Origin: Pseudomonadota bacterium
GTDB taxonomy: Bacteria; Pseudomonadota; Alphaproteobacteria; Sphingomonadales; Sphingomonadaceae
Reading direction: 5' to 3'
Length of the DNA: 64,000 nt
Assembly (NCBI GenBank): GCA_021847605.1
Contig: JAJZQN010000007.1
Span: forward strand, 1-64,000
Below, piece by piece: positions 53,305-63,365 of the stretch. Within the stretch, counting starts at the first letter, position 1. Each line of letters starts with the position of its first letter. Made by a program: the position numbers and the translations under genes. The notes beneath the pieces are model-generated. The model was not told the DNA's origin. It did no database searches and worked only from the letters and a program-made list of their open reading frames with translations.

Positions 53305-54330
53305 ATGGGTTACAAGGTCGTCGTCGTGGGTGCCACCGGTAATGTGGGCCGCGAGATGCTGACCATTCTCGCCGAACGCGAGTTCCCTATTGACGAGATC
53401 GCGGCGGTTGCATCGCCCCGGTCGCAGGGCACCGATATTGAATTCGGTGACACCGGCAAGACACTGAAATGCAAAAACATCGAACATTTCGACTTCACCG
53501 GATGGGACATCGCCCTGTTCGCTGCCGGGTCCGGCCCGACTGCCGAATATGCGCCCAAGGCGGCTGCGGCCGGCTGCATCGTGATCGACAATTCGTCGCT
53601 TTATCGCATGGACCCGGATGTCCCGTTGATCGTGCCCGAAGTGAACCCGGATGCCATCGACGGCTATACGAAGAAGAATATCATCGCCAACCCCAATTGC
53701 TCGACCGCGCAGATGGTCGTGGCGCTCAAGCCATTGCATGACGCCGCGAAGATCAAGCGCGTGGTCGTGTCGACATACCAGTCGGTGTCCGGCGCGGGTA
53801 AGGCGGGGATGGACGAGCTGTTCGAACAGTCGCGCAACATCTTTGTCGGCGATCCGGCCGAGCCGAAGAAGTTCACCAAGCAGATCGCCTTCAACGTGAT
53901 CCCGCACATCGACGTGTTCCTGGACGATGGTTCGACCAAGGAAGAATGGAAGATGGTGGCCGAAACCAAGAAGATCCTGGATCCCAAGGTGAAGGTGACG
54001 GCAACCTGCGTGCGCGTGCCTGTCTTCGTCGGCCACTCGGAATCGATCAATATCGAATTCGAAAACGAGATTTCGGCGCAGGAAGCGCAGGACATTCTGC
54101 GTGAAGCGCCAGGCATCATGCTCGTCGATAAGCGTGAGGACGGCGGATACATCACGCCGATCGAATGCGTAGGGGACTTCGCGACCTTCATCAGCCGCGT
54201 GCGCGAGGATTCGACCATCGAAAATGGCCTGAACCTGTGGTGCGTGAGCGATAACCTGCGTAAGGGGGCCGCTCTCAACGCGGTGCAGATCGCCGAACTG
54301 CTGGGCCGCCGCCACCTTAAAAAGGGCTGA
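53305..54330 (+). CDS. asd: Aspartate-semialdehyde dehydrogenase
   Basis: A 341-residue enzyme of the aspartate pathway (lysine, threonine, methionine and diaminopimelate). NADP-binding GATGNVGREM is at the start, SSLYRM, the active Cys132 in ANPNCSTAQMV, and the His of the catalytic pair in GHSESINIEF. The ATG at 53305 gives the standard N terminus (MGYKVVVVGATG); the frame before it is non-coding in character. Confidence 0.96.
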   Translation: MGYKVVVVGATGNVGREMLTILAEREFPIDEIAAVASPRSQGTDIEFGDTGKTLKCKNIEHFDFTGWDIALFAAGSGPTAEYAPKAAAAGCIVIDNSSLYRMDPDVPLIVPEVNPDAIDGYTKKNIIANPNCSTAQMVVALKPLHDAAKIKRVVVSTYQSVSGAGKAGMDELFEQSRNIFVGDPAEPKKFTKQIAFNVIPHIDVFLDDGSTKEEWKMVAETKKILDPKVKVTATCVRVPVFVGHSESINIEFENEISAQEAQDILREAPGIMLVDKREDGGYITPIECVGDFATFISRVREDSTIENGLNLWCVSDNLRKGAALNAVQIAELLGRRHLKKG

Positions 54331-54337
54331 TCGCCCG

Positions 54338-54976
54338 ATGATCTCCGGCGCTGGAGCAATGTGGAAGGCTCTTCCGCACGCACAGCGCCGGATGATGCTG
54401 TCGCTGCTGGCCGCAATCGGCCTTGCCAATGTGGCCCAGCCCTTTCCCGATCTCGCGCCGCTCCAGCATGGGCCGACGGTCGCGCTGATCCTGGTCGCGC
54501 CGTGGGTCTTGCGGCGATGGCCGCTTTCCAATTCCGCTGTCGGCTGTATCTGGTTGTTCCTGCTGCTCCATACCTTTGGAGCGCGGTGGATTTACAGCTA
54601 TGTGCCCTATGATGACTGGGCGCGGGCCGTCACCGGCCATGATATTTCTGGCCTCTTCGGCACGACACGCAACGCCTATGACCGGCTGGTGCATTTTGCC
54701 TTTGGCACTCTGCTGACTTTGCCGGTTGCGGAAATCGGGCGGCGGCATGGCGGGCTGTCATGGGGATGGAGCCTGAGTTTCGCTTTTGCTGCCATTGGTC
54801 TGGGCAGCGCCATTTATGAAATCTTCGAATGGGTGCTGACGGTGATCGCAGCGGGTGAGACGGCGGACTATTATAATGGCCAGCAGGGCGATGTGTGGGA
54901 CGCGCAGAAGGACATGGCCGCTGCGCAGGTCGGCGCGACCATCGCCGTCATCGCGCTCTTGCGTCGCCGGGGTTGA
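54338..54976 (+). CDS. DUF2238 (YjdF-like) membrane protein
   Basis: A 212-residue protein with about five or six hydrophobic segments. Family markers include LLHTFGARWIYSYVPYD, NAYDRLVHFAFGTLLTLP, GSAIYEIFEWVLTVI and GQQGDVWDAQKDM. The function is unknown. It follows asd by 7 bases and may be cotranscribed with it. Confidence 0.82.
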   Translation: MISGAGAMWKALPHAQRRMMLSLLAAIGLANVAQPFPDLAPLQHGPTVALILVAPWVLRRWPLSNSAVGCIWLFLLLHTFGARWIYSYVPYDDWARAVTGHDISGLFGTTRNAYDRLVHFAFGTLLTLPVAEIGRRHGGLSWGWSLSFAFAAIGLGSAIYEIFEWVLTVIAAGETADYYNGQQGDVWDAQKDMAAAQVGATIAVIALLRRRG

Positions 54977-55019
54977 GGCCATATCGGCAGGGCAAGCCAG
55001 CCCATAAGGAATTGCCCCG

Positions 55020-55781
55020 ATGACCGACCTTCCTATCGAACGCCATGACATTGAGGGGCGGGACGGGTTACCAATCGCGGTGCATGTGGTGGGTGAGGGG
55101 CGTGACCTGGTCCTGATCCATGGCTATTTCTCCAACGCCTGGACCAATTGGGTGCGATATGGTCACGCGGCAAAGCTGGTGGAGGCCGGGTTTCGCCTGA
55201 TCCTTCCCGACCTGCGTGGCCATGGCGAAAGCGCCAAGCCCCATGATGCGTCGGCCTATCCTCCCGATGCGCTGACTGACGACAATCTGGCCGTGATCGA
55301 ACAAATGGGGCTGACCGACTATGATCTGGGCGGCTATTCTCTGGGCGCACGGACGACGGTCCGGATGCTGGCACGGGGGGCGACGCCGCTCCGCGTCATC
55401 CTGTCGGGCATGGGATTGCGGGGATTGACCAAGACCCTCGACAAGGGTGGCTATTACAAGAAAGTGCTGACCAATTTAGGCACGTTCGAGCGTGGCACCT
55501 CGGAATGGATGACGGAGGCCTTCCTCAAGACCACCAAGGGCGATCCCGTTGCCATGCTGAACATCCTCAACACCTTTGTTGATACGCCGGAGGAGCAGAT
55601 TCGCGCCATCCAGCAACCGACCGAGGTTATCTGCGGCGCGGATGATCAGGATAACGGCATAGCGCAGGAACTGGTCGATGCGCTGCCCAATGGCCGTTAT
55701 GTGGAAATTCCCGGCAATCATATGAATGCCGTCACGCGCAAGGAGTTGGGGCAGGCGATCGTCGATTTCCTGACCGCTTGA
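55020..55781 (+). CDS. Alpha/beta hydrolase
   Basis: A 253-residue soluble hydrolase of the alpha/beta fold: oxyanion region VLIHGYFSNAWTNW, LPDLRGHGESAKP, nucleophile Ser in LGGYSLGART, Asp in ICGADDQDNG and His in PGNHMNAV. The substrate is not evident. It lies after the DUF2238 gene, with 43 bases between. Confidence 0.88.
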   Translation: MTDLPIERHDIEGRDGLPIAVHVVGEGRDLVLIHGYFSNAWTNWVRYGHAAKLVEAGFRLILPDLRGHGESAKPHDASAYPPDALTDDNLAVIEQMGLTDYDLGGYSLGARTTVRMLARGATPLRVILSGMGLRGLTKTLDKGGYYKKVLTNLGTFERGTSEWMTEAFLKTTKGDPVAMLNILNTFVDTPEEQIRAIQQPTEVICGADDQDNGIAQELVDALPNGRYVEIPGNHMNAVTRKELGQAIVDFLTA

Positions 55782-55835
55782 CTGTATCGCCTCGGCAAGT
55801 CACCTTCCCCGGCATAGAAATGCAGGGGAATTTTC

Positions 55836-57710
55836 ATGAAGATCGCCATATCGCTCGCCGCGCTTGCGGCTGCGCTTGTTTCGGTGCCTGTGCTTGCACA
55901 ACAGGCCCAGCCAACGGCGGCTGAAGCTGACGCTTTCCTGGCGAAAGCGGAAAAGGAGATGTTCGATCATTCGGTAGTCGCTGCTCGGGCCGACTGGTTG
56001 AATGCCACGCATATCAGCGAAGACAGCGACGCATTGGCCGCCTATTTCGGCGCCATCCGCACGACGATGAGCGTCGATTATGCGCTTGAGTCGGCCAAAT
56101 ATGCAACGGCGCCGGGCCTTACCCCGGAAACGAAGCGCCGCCTCGATATGCTGCGTACCGCGCTCACCTTGCCCGCTCCCACCACGCCGGGCGCCGCGCA
56201 GCAACTCAACGATCTTTCGACCCGGCTCCAGTCGGCCTATGGCAAGGGCAAGGGAACTCTGCATGGCCAGCCGATCAACGGCAGCGACATCGAAGAGAAG
56301 ATGGGAACCAGCCGCAACCCCGAAGAACTCAAGGAAATGTGGGTCAGCTGGCACGACAATGTCGGAGCGCCTATGCGCGGCGACTATACTAAACTGGTTG
56401 GCATCGCCAATGCCGGGGCAAAGGAACTGGGCTTCGCCGATACGGGCGCAATGTGGCGTTCCAAATATGACATGCCGGCCGATGATTTTGCCAGGTTGAC
56501 GGATAAAATCTGGGCCGAAGTAAAGCCGCTCTATGACGAGCTTCATTGTTATACCCGTGCCAAGCTGAACGAGAAATATGGCGATGCGGTACAGCCGGCA
56601 TCGGGACCGATCCGCGCCGACCTGCTGGGCAATATGTGGGCGCAGGAATGGGGCAATATCTATGATATAGTGGCTCCCGCCGGAGCGGGCGATCTGGGCT
56701 ATGATGTCGGCGAATTGCTCAAGGCGAAGGGCTATGTCGAAACGCGCCCGGATCAGGTCGACCTGCCCGGAACCCCGCCCGAAAAGCAGCGCGGATATTG
56801 GGAAAAGCAGATGTTCAAGATCGGCGAGGGCTTTTACTCCTCGCTGGGTCTGGCGCCGTTACCAGCAACCTTCTGGGAACGCACCCAGTTCATCAAGCCG
56901 CTCGACCGCGAAGTCGTTTGCCATGCTTCAGCATGGGATCTCGATAATAAGGACGATCTGCGCGTCAAAATGTGTACGAAGGTCAATAGCGACGATTTCG
57001 TGACGCTGCACCATGAACTGGGGCATAATTATTACCAGCGCGCCTATAACAAGCATCCTTATCTCTATCTGGACGGCGCCAATGATGGTTTCCATGAGGC
57101 GATCGGCGATTTCGTCGCCTTGTCCATCACGCCCGATTATCTGGTGAAGATCGGCCTGCTCGATCCTGCCAGGGTTCCGGGCGCAGACAAGGACATCGGA
57201 CTGTTGCTGCGACAGGCGATGGACAAGGTTGCGTTCCTTCCGTTCGGTCTGTTGATCGACAAATGGCGCTGGGGCGTGTTCGACGGGTCGATTCCCGAGG
57301 GCGGCTATGAAAAGGGCTGGACCGACCTGCGCCTGCAATATCAGGGTATCATTCCGCCAGTGTCCCGCGATGAAACGAAGTTCGACGCGGGTGGCAAGTT
57401 CCATATTCCCGGTAACACCCCTTATACGCGTTATTTCCTCGCCCGTATTCTTCAGTTCCAATTCTATGAAGCTGCCTGCAAGCAAGCCGGTTGGAGAGGC
57501 CCACTCCATCGCTGCTCTTTCTATGGAAACAAGGAGGTAGGCGCCAAACTTAATGCCATGCTGGAGATGGGGGCATCCAAACCATGGCCCGACGCGCTTC
57601 AGGCATTCACCGGAACCCGCCAGATTTCGGGCAAGGCGATGACCGCTTACTTCGCACCGTTGCAGAAGTGGTTGATTACGCAAAATAAAGGCAAGTCTTG
57701 TGGCTGGTAA
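55836..57710 (+). CDS. M2 family peptidyl-dipeptidase (ACE-like), exported
   Basis: A 624-residue zinc peptidase with a signal peptide (SLAALAAALVSVPVLAQQ) and the M2 fold. The zinc motif is LHHELGH with His393, Glu394 and His397; the third ligand is the Glu in FHEAIGDFVAL, and the substrate His/Tyr region DETKFDAGGKFHIPGNTPYTRYF is present. Bacterial relatives of angiotensin-converting enzyme remove C-terminal dipeptides in the periplasm. Confidence 0.93.
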   Translation: MKIAISLAALAAALVSVPVLAQQAQPTAAEADAFLAKAEKEMFDHSVVAARADWLNATHISEDSDALAAYFGAIRTTMSVDYALESAKYATAPGLTPETKRRLDMLRTALTLPAPTTPGAAQQLNDLSTRLQSAYGKGKGTLHGQPINGSDIEEKMGTSRNPEELKEMWVSWHDNVGAPMRGDYTKLVGIANAGAKELGFADTGAMWRSKYDMPADDFARLTDKIWAEVKPLYDELHCYTRAKLNEKYGDAVQPASGPIRADLLGNMWAQEWGNIYDIVAPAGAGDLGYDVGELLKAKGYVETRPDQVDLPGTPPEKQRGYWEKQMFKIGEGFYSSLGLAPLPATFWERTQFIKPLDREVVCHASAWDLDNKDDLRVKMCTKVNSDDFVTLHHELGHNYYQRAYNKHPYLYLDGANDGFHEAIGDFVALSITPDYLVKIGLLDPARVPGADKDIGLLLRQAMDKVAFLPFGLLIDKWRWGVFDGSIPEGGYEKGWTDLRLQYQGIIPPVSRDETKFDAGGKFHIPGNTPYTRYFLARILQFQFYEAACKQAGWRGPLHRCSFYGNKEVGAKLNAMLEMGASKPWPDALQAFTGTRQISGKAMTAYFAPLQKWLITQNKGKSCGW

Positions 57711-57741
57711 GCCACAGTAAACATTGGTAAACGCCCGCCGC

Positions 57742-58890
57742 ATGAATGTGCCGGCGGTCGTCCTTTCGCTTTTATTCGGTGTCAGCATCGTCATGGCTTT
57801 GGCCATGGCGGTGGCCTGGCTCTATTTCGGGCGGCAGAAACATGTGCTGACCTGGACCGCATCCTATTGCGTAGCTGTGTTGCAATGGGCGGCAAATGCT
57901 GGAGGCTTTTTCCTGAAAAGCGGGCTGTTTTACAGCTTGGCTGGTCTTGGCCTTGTGACCAGCGCATCGCTTCTGGCTATCGGCATCCGACAGCGTTCGG
58001 GGCGTCGCGTTCCGATCCGGCTATTCGGAATTCCGGCTGCAGTTGCTGCAATCGCTACCGCCGTTGCCGTTTCTCCGATTGGCAATCAGGCGATGCAGGG
58101 CATGATAATCCCGGCCTTTGTCGGCGTGCTTGTCGCCATCAGCGCCATATCGCTATGGCCCCGTGAGCGACCTTTCACACCACCCGAACTGTTCTTCTTT
58201 TCGATCCTCGTCATTTTTGCGATTGCCCAGATGTGCCTGGCGGGGGCCGCCTTGCTGATTGCCGGCCCGGAACAGGGTAAGGATATGTATCGCGCAATAC
58301 TGGCGATCAGCATGCCTACCATCTATGCCGGTGTCGGGGTGGCTGCGGTACTGGTGGTTGCCGGTGATCTGGCACAGCAATTGCGGCGCCAGATACGGCA
58401 TGATCCGCTGACGGACATCCTCAATCGGCGTGGACTGGAAGAATCTGCTGTTCAGGCCATTGCCCAGGCCCGGCGTCATCATCGCCCGCTGGCATTGGTC
58501 GTCTGCGATCTTGATGGCTTCAAGGTACTTAACGACAGCCACGGCCATATAGCAGGGGATCAGGCACTATGCGGTTTCGCCCAGTTGCTCACCGGTGCGA
58601 TCCGTCGCAGCGACGTCGTGGGTCGACTGGGGGGCGATGAATTCGGTCTGTTGCTGACCGACACGAACGCCATCGCCGCTGCGGAAGTGATGGAGCGTGT
58701 ACGAACCGAATTCGGCCACTTCAACCTGCCTCGTTTCCCGCAGGCCAACCTGCGTGCCAGCTTTGGTGTGGCGGAACTCATCGAGAGCGACACCGGACTG
58801 GAAGACCTGTTCGAACGTGCGGATGCGGCCCTCTACGCCGCGAAGAAGGACGGCAAGGACCGCATCATCATATGGCAGAAAGCCGCCTGA
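57742..58890 (+). CDS. Membrane diguanylate cyclase (GGDEF)
   Basis: A 382-residue protein with six to seven predicted N-terminal membrane segments (up to about residue 215) and a C-terminal GGDEF domain: DPLTDILNRRGLEESA, CDLDGFKVLNDSHGHIAGD, RLGGDEFGLLL, with an inhibitory RxxD site (RRSD) five residues before it. It should make cyclic-di-GMP; the membrane part resembles 7TM sensory modules but the ligand is unknown. The ATG at 57742 is preferred over a TTG at 57724. Convergent with amn with 4 bases between. Confidence 0.9.
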   Translation: MNVPAVVLSLLFGVSIVMALAMAVAWLYFGRQKHVLTWTASYCVAVLQWAANAGGFFLKSGLFYSLAGLGLVTSASLLAIGIRQRSGRRVPIRLFGIPAAVAAIATAVAVSPIGNQAMQGMIIPAFVGVLVAISAISLWPRERPFTPPELFFFSILVIFAIAQMCLAGAALLIAGPEQGKDMYRAILAISMPTIYAGVGVAAVLVVAGDLAQQLRRQIRHDPLTDILNRRGLEESAVQAIAQARRHHRPLALVVCDLDGFKVLNDSHGHIAGDQALCGFAQLLTGAIRRSDVVGRLGGDEFGLLLTDTNAIAAAEVMERVRTEFGHFNLPRFPQANLRASFGVAELIESDTGLEDLFERADAALYAAKKDGKDRIIIWQKAA

Positions 58891-58894
58891 TTGA

Positions 58895-60349
58895 TTAGCG
58901 GAACGGCGGCTCGTTGAAAGCGCGCAATTTGCGGCTGTGCAGCTTTGCCCCTTCTTCGCGCAACAATTCGCAGGTCATCAATCCCACGCGCAAATGACTG
59001 GCGATAGCCTCTTCGTAAAAGCGATTAGCCTGCCCCGGCAACTTCAACTCGCCATGGATCGGCTTGTCGGACACACATAGCAGTGTGCCGTAAGGAACGC
59101 GGAAGCGATAGCCTTGAGCCGCAATGGTGGCCGACTCCATGTCGATCCCTACCGCCCGCGACAGGCTGAAGCGCAGGGCTGAACTGGAATAACGCAATTC
59201 CCAATTGCGATCGTCCGTCGTCACTACGGTTCCGGTGCGTAGCCGCCGTTTGAAATCCTCCGGGTCGCCTTTGCCCAATATTGTTTCGGCTGCTTGCGCC
59301 ATGGCGACCTGAACTTCCGCAATGGCGGGCACCGGTATTTCCGGTGGCAGCATTTCGTCCAGAACATGGTCGTCGCGCAGATAGGCGTGGGCCAACACAT
59401 AATCGCCGATCCGCTGGCTGGGCCGCAATCCGCCGCAATGGCCGATCATCAACCATGCTTCGGGACGGACCACGGCCAGATGATCGCAAATCGTTTTCGC
59501 GTTGGATGGCCCCACACCGATATTCACCAGCGTGATCCCGCTGCGATCCGGTGCGATCAGGTGATAGGCGGGCATTTGATGCCGCCGCCATGCGCTATCC
59601 GCGATCATCTGAGCCGGGTCGGCCGTTTCGGGCGTTACATAGACGCCGCCAGCTCCCGAAAGGGCGGTGAAGCGGCTATCTTCGCGTTTCAGCTCTGCAC
59701 AGGCCCAGGCTACGAATTCATCGACATAACGATGATAGTTGGTGAACAGGATATAGCGCTGAACATGCTCGGCGGGCGTGCCGGTATAATGTTTCAGCCG
59801 TGCGAGCGAAAAATCGGTCCGCAAACCGTCGAACAATGCGAGCGGGCGGTCGCCATCTGCATCCGGCATAAAAAGTCCGTCGGCAATCTCATCGCCGATT
59901 TCCGACAATTCCGTCGCCGGGAAGTAGCGCGCAAGCTCCGTTGGCGGCGTCCCTTCCAGCGCGTTGATATCAAGGCCATCCAGAACATAGGGGAAGGGGA
60001 TCTGCTGTTCGGACAGTCCGACTTCCACATCGACACCATAATCGCGGACGAGGAGGTCGATCTGTTCCGCCAGATAATCGTCGAACATCTGGGGGCGGGT
60101 GATGGTGGTGGCGTAGCTGCCGGGGCGCGACAGCCGGGCAAAAGAACGGCCATGCCCCTTTGCATCGCTATCGCCATGATAGGTGATGCGCAGTTGCGGA
60201 TAGCAATAGCGTTGATCGGTCCGCGCTTCGGGCGGCGGAATGCTGCCGTCACGGGCGTAAGCGCGCATAGCTTCGCGCAGATTGTCGATCGATGTCTGAT
60301 AAAGTTGGTCGAGTTGCGCGACCGTCGCTTTGCCGATGCTCTGTGTCAT
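58895..60349 (-). CDS. amn: AMP nucleosidase
   Basis: A 484-residue enzyme splitting AMP to adenine and ribose-5-phosphate. It has the specific Amn N-terminal domain (LRITYHGDSDAKGHGRSFARL, ITRPQMFDDYLAEQIDLLV) and the phosphorylase fold with VNIGVGPSNAKTICDHLAV, MIGHCGGLRPSQRIGDYVLAH, and VGIDMESATIAAQGYRFRVP, which contains the catalytic and ribose-binding residues. Length matches E. coli Amn. Confidence 0.95.
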   Translation of the reverse strand: MTQSIGKATVAQLDQLYQTSIDNLREAMRAYARDGSIPPPEARTDQRYCYPQLRITYHGDSDAKGHGRSFARLSRPGSYATTITRPQMFDDYLAEQIDLLVRDYGVDVEVGLSEQQIPFPYVLDGLDINALEGTPPTELARYFPATELSEIGDEIADGLFMPDADGDRPLALFDGLRTDFSLARLKHYTGTPAEHVQRYILFTNYHRYVDEFVAWACAELKREDSRFTALSGAGGVYVTPETADPAQMIADSAWRRHQMPAYHLIAPDRSGITLVNIGVGPSNAKTICDHLAVVRPEAWLMIGHCGGLRPSQRIGDYVLAHAYLRDDHVLDEMLPPEIPVPAIAEVQVAMAQAAETILGKGDPEDFKRRLRTGTVVTTDDRNWELRYSSSALRFSLSRAVGIDMESATIAAQGYRFRVPYGTLLCVSDKPIHGELKLPGQANRFYEEAIASHLRVGLMTCELLREEGAKLHSRKLRAFNEPPFR

Positions 60350-60444
60350 CGCCCCCTGTTACCGCAGTTGCATGACCGAAGGAAGACGCCTGCGCAACAA
60401 TTACGCGCCGGCACTGTCATGGCCGGCGCGCTCTCTATTCGGGG

Positions 60445-60927
60445 TCAGAGCTGGCCCAGCATATATTCCGCCGAAGACACTTTGAAATCACCCGGCGCCT
60501 CGACATTCAACTCTGTCACCACGCCGTCCTTGACGATCATGGAAAAACGCTGGCCGCGCGTGCCAAGGCCGAATTTGCTGCCATCCATGGTCAGGCCCAC
60601 GGCTTTTGCGAAGTCGCCATTGCCGTCGGCCAGCATCTTCACCTTACCTTCTGCACCAGCGGATTTGCTCCATGCGCCCATGACGAACGGGTCGTTGACC
60701 GCGGTGCAGGCGATTTCGTCGACGCCCTTGGCCGTCAATTCTTCCGCCTTGTCGATAAAGCCGGGCAGATGCTTGGCCGAGCAGGTCGGGGTAAAGGCGC
60801 CGGGAACGGAGAAGATCGCGACCGTCTTACCGGCGAAATATTCGGCGCTGTTGACCGGCTCCGGGCCGTTTTCGGTCATGGTGCTAAAGGTGATGCTGGG
60901 CAGGGTGTCGCCCTTGGCAATGGTCAT
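60445..60927 (-). CDS. Peroxiredoxin, Prx5/redoxin type
   Basis: A 160-residue thiol peroxidase. The peroxidatic Cys49 is in PGAFTPTCSAKHLPGF; other Prx5 markers are VNDPFVMGAWSK and GLGTRGQRFSMIVKDG. No second conserved Cys is obvious, so it is probably one-Cys or uses an external reductant such as glutathione. The ATG at 60927 has AGGAGA 7 bases upstream; an ATG at 60933 is also possible. Divergent from the YqgE gene. Confidence 0.93.
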   Translation of the reverse strand: MTIAKGDTLPSITFSTMTENGPEPVNSAEYFAGKTVAIFSVPGAFTPTCSAKHLPGFIDKAEELTAKGVDEIACTAVNDPFVMGAWSKSAGAEGKVKMLADGNGDFAKAVGLTMDGSKFGLGTRGQRFSMIVKDGVVTELNVEAPGDFKVSSAEYMLGQL

Positions 60928-61076
60928 TGTCATTCTCCTGCGCTGATGTCGCAGCGGCGGGAGGTCGCCGCTACGCCCGCCTCTGTCAAGGGCACGGATG
61001 GCAAATCGGCTACATCGTCGCGCCGGCGCGACGGCCCGTCCTTGGCATCGCGGCCTCAGCGCATATATTCGTGGGC

Positions 61077-61637
61077 ATGGATCAGACGCGCTTCTATGCC
61101 GGGCACATTCTGCTCGCTCTTCCCGGAATGGCGGATCGCCGTTTCGATCATTCTGTCATCGCCCTGTGCGTTCACGATGAAAATGGCGCGCTCGGCATCG
61201 CCGTGGGGGAGGAGATGGAAGGCGTCAGGTTACGCGATCTGCTCGAAAGTTTCGACATTGATGCCAGCGCCGCGCCCGACATTCCTGTCATGCGCGGCGG
61301 TCCGGTCGAACCACGCCGGGGCTTCGTTCTCCACTCACTCGACTGGGGCGGGCAGGATATGGTGCGGATCGGAGATCTATGGGGGTTGTCCGGCTCGCTC
61401 GACATATTGAAAGCGATTGCGGAAGGACGCGGACCAAGCCGTTACATCGTCGCCCTTGGCTATGCCGGTTGGGAGGCGGGGCAACTGGAGCAGGAACTTA
61501 CCGGGGACAGCTGGTTCCTGGCGCCCGGCGATGCCGACCTGCTGTTCGACACCGGCGCACATGGCAAATGGGCGACTGCATTTGCCGCGTCAGGCGTCGA
61601 TTCCACGCTGCTGGTCAGCGGTGGCGGATCGGCCTGA
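61077..61637 (+). CDS. YqgE/AlgH family protein (UPF0301)
   Basis: A 186-residue protein with family segments YAGHILLALPGMADRRFDHS, GGPVEPRRGFVLHS, and the end GDSWFLAPGDADLLFDT. The function is unknown; the family was linked to alginate regulation in Pseudomonas. The ATG at 61077 gives the usual N terminus; the upstream part of the frame is not family-like. Confidence 0.9.
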   Translation: MDQTRFYAGHILLALPGMADRRFDHSVIALCVHDENGALGIAVGEEMEGVRLRDLLESFDIDASAAPDIPVMRGGPVEPRRGFVLHSLDWGGQDMVRIGDLWGLSGSLDILKAIAEGRGPSRYIVALGYAGWEAGQLEQELTGDSWFLAPGDADLLFDTGAHGKWATAFAASGVDSTLLVSGGGSA

Positions 61638-61660
61638 CAGCGTATCAGCACGTCGGATCG

Positions 61661-61694
61661 CAACTACATAAAGAAAACTTTATATGTAAGTTGC
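61661..61694. promoter_or_regulatory. Extended dyad upstream of ahcY
   Basis: CAACTACATAAAG-AAAA-CTTTATATGTAAGTTG (61661-61693), a near-palindrome of about 33 bases, lies 95 bases before the ahcY start. Its inner core ACATAAAG/CTTTATATGT resembles the operators of ArsR-family regulators of S-adenosylhomocysteine metabolism only in general form. It could alternatively be a terminator of the YqgE gene. Confidence 0.55.
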
Positions 61695-61786
61695 CATCAC
61701 TGACGGCCATTGGTAAAGGCGATCCATCAAGCCTGTCGACAACCGTCGGCGGCGCCATTTCGCACTAGACCCATGGAGATACCATC

Positions 61787-63196
61787 GTGGCCACCGCACC
61801 TGCCGCTCAGGCTCAGGACTATGTGATTGCCGATATCGGCCTGGCCGGTTTCGGCCGCAAGGAAATCGAGATCGCCGAAACCGAAATGCCCGGCCTGATG
61901 GCCCTGCGCTCGGAATTTGGCGCGTCGCAGCCGCTGAAGGGCGCACGCATCACCGGTTCGCTGCACATGACCATCCAGACTGCCGTCCTTATCGAGACGC
62001 TGGCCGATCTGGGCGCCGAAATCCGTTGGGCCTCGTGCAACATCTTTTCCACGCAGGATCATGCCGCCGCCGCCATCGCTGCACGCGGCATCCCCGTCTT
62101 CGCCGTGAAGGGTGAGACGCTGGAAGAATATTGGGATTATGTCATCCGTATCTTCGACTGGGGTGACACGACCTGCAACATGATCCTGGACGATGGCGGT
62201 GATGCCACCATGTTCGCCCTGTGGGGTGCGCGCGTCGAAGCCGGGGAAGAATTGTTCGCCCCGACCAACGAAGAAGAAGAAATCTTCGTCGCTACGCTGA
62301 AGCGCTTCCTGGCTGAACGTCCCGGCTACCTGACCCAGACGGTTGCCGCCATCAAGGGCGTGTCGGAAGAAACCACCACCGGCGTTCACCGCCTTTATGA
62401 ACTGGCGAAGAAGGGCAAGCTGCCTTTCCCCGCCATCAACGTGAACGACAGCGTCACCAAGTCGAAATTCGACAATCTTTATGGTTGCAAGGAATCGCTG
62501 GTGGACGCCATCCGTCGCGCCACCGACGTCATGCTGGCCGGCAAGATCGCCTGCGTCGCCGGTTTCGGTGACGTTGGCAAGGGTTCGGCGGCCTCGCTCC
62601 GCAACGGTGGCGCTCGCGTTCTCGTAACCGAAGTCGACCCCATCTGCGCGCTTCAGGCCGCGATGGAAGGTTATGAGGTCGTGACGATGGAAGACGCCGC
62701 CAAGCGCGCCGACATCTTCGTCACCGCCACCGGCAACGCCGACGTCATCACGCTCGACCATATGCGCGAGATGAAGAATATGGCGATCGTCTGCAACATC
62801 GGCCATTTCGACAGCGAAATTCAGATTGCCGCGCTGTCGAATCAGAAGTGGACCGAAATCAAGCCGCAGGTCGACGAAGTCGAATTCGCCGATGGCAAAA
62901 AGATCATCGTTCTGGCCAAGGGCCGTCTCGTCAATCTGGGCTGCGCCACCGGCCACCCCAGCTTCGTGATGTCCTCGTCCTTCACCAATCAGGTTCTGGC
63001 CCAGATCGAACTGTGGACCGGCGCCGACAAGTATAAGAACGAAGTCTATGTGCTGCCCAAGCATCTGGACGAAAAGGTCGCCGCGCTGCACCTCGAAAAG
63101 CTGGGCGTGAAGCTCAGCAAGCTGACCCAGAAGCAGGCCGACTATATCGGCGTCAGCACCGAAGGCCCGTTCAAGCCGGACCATTATCGCTACTGA
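61787..63196 (+). CDS. ahcY: S-adenosylhomocysteine hydrolase
   Basis: A 469-residue NAD-dependent enzyme that splits S-adenosylhomocysteine into adenosine and homocysteine, ending the activated-methyl cycle. Visible are [15 protein letters not shown], the Asp/Cys region [36 protein letters not shown] (NAD-lysine region), the NAD-binding [13 protein letters not shown] and the terminal KPDHYRY. The start is GTG at 61787. Length fits bacterial enzymes with the 40-residue insert. Confidence 0.97.
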   Translation: MATAPAAQAQDYVIADIGLAGFGRKEIEIAETEMPGLMALRSEFGASQPLKGARITGSLHMTIQTAVLIETLADLGAEIRWASCNIFSTQDHAAAAIAARGIPVFAVKGETLEEYWDYVIRIFDWGDTTCNMILDDGGDATMFALWGARVEAGEELFAPTNEEEEIFVATLKRFLAERPGYLTQTVAAIKGVSEETTTGVHRLYELAKKGKLPFPAINVNDSVTKSKFDNLYGCKESLVDAIRRATDVMLAGKIACVAGFGDVGKGSAASLRNGGARVLVTEVDPICALQAAMEGYEVVTMEDAAKRADIFVTATGNADVITLDHMREMKNMAIVCNIGHFDSEIQIAALSNQKWTEIKPQVDEVEFADGKKIIVLAKGRLVNLGCATGHPSFVMSSSFTNQVLAQIELWTGADKYKNEVYVLPKHLDEKVAALHLEKLGVKLSKLTQKQADYIGVSTEGPFKPDHYRY

Positions 63197-63206
63197 TGCG
63201 ATCCCG

Positions 63207-63240
63207 GGGGAGGGCGCCAATGCGCTCTCCCCTTTGCTTT
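63207..63240 (+). terminator. Terminator after ahcY
   Basis: An 11-bp stem GGGGAGGGCGC (63207-63217) and GCGCTCTCCCC (63222-63232), loop CAAT, followed by TTTGCTTTTG. One internal mismatch. Confidence 0.8.
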
Positions 63241-63365
63241 TGCCTATCCGACATAATCGGACAAATCTTTTGCATGGCGTCCTTTTCGCCGCCGTCAAGT
63301 TGCGATAGTCCGATTCAGATTATGACCATCGACAGGCAGGCTGGGCCATATTGGGGCGCTACGTC

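Noticed and set aside
59294..60946. 550-residue plus-strand frame
   Set aside because: Antisense to AMP nucleosidase and the peroxiredoxin, both clear; the frame spans two unrelated genes.
61638..61786. SAH riboswitch upstream of ahcY
   Set aside because: The conserved SAH aptamer segments were looked for and not found; only the dyad is present.
61727..63298. 523-residue minus-strand frame
   Set aside because: Antisense to ahcY, a complete and unmistakable gene.
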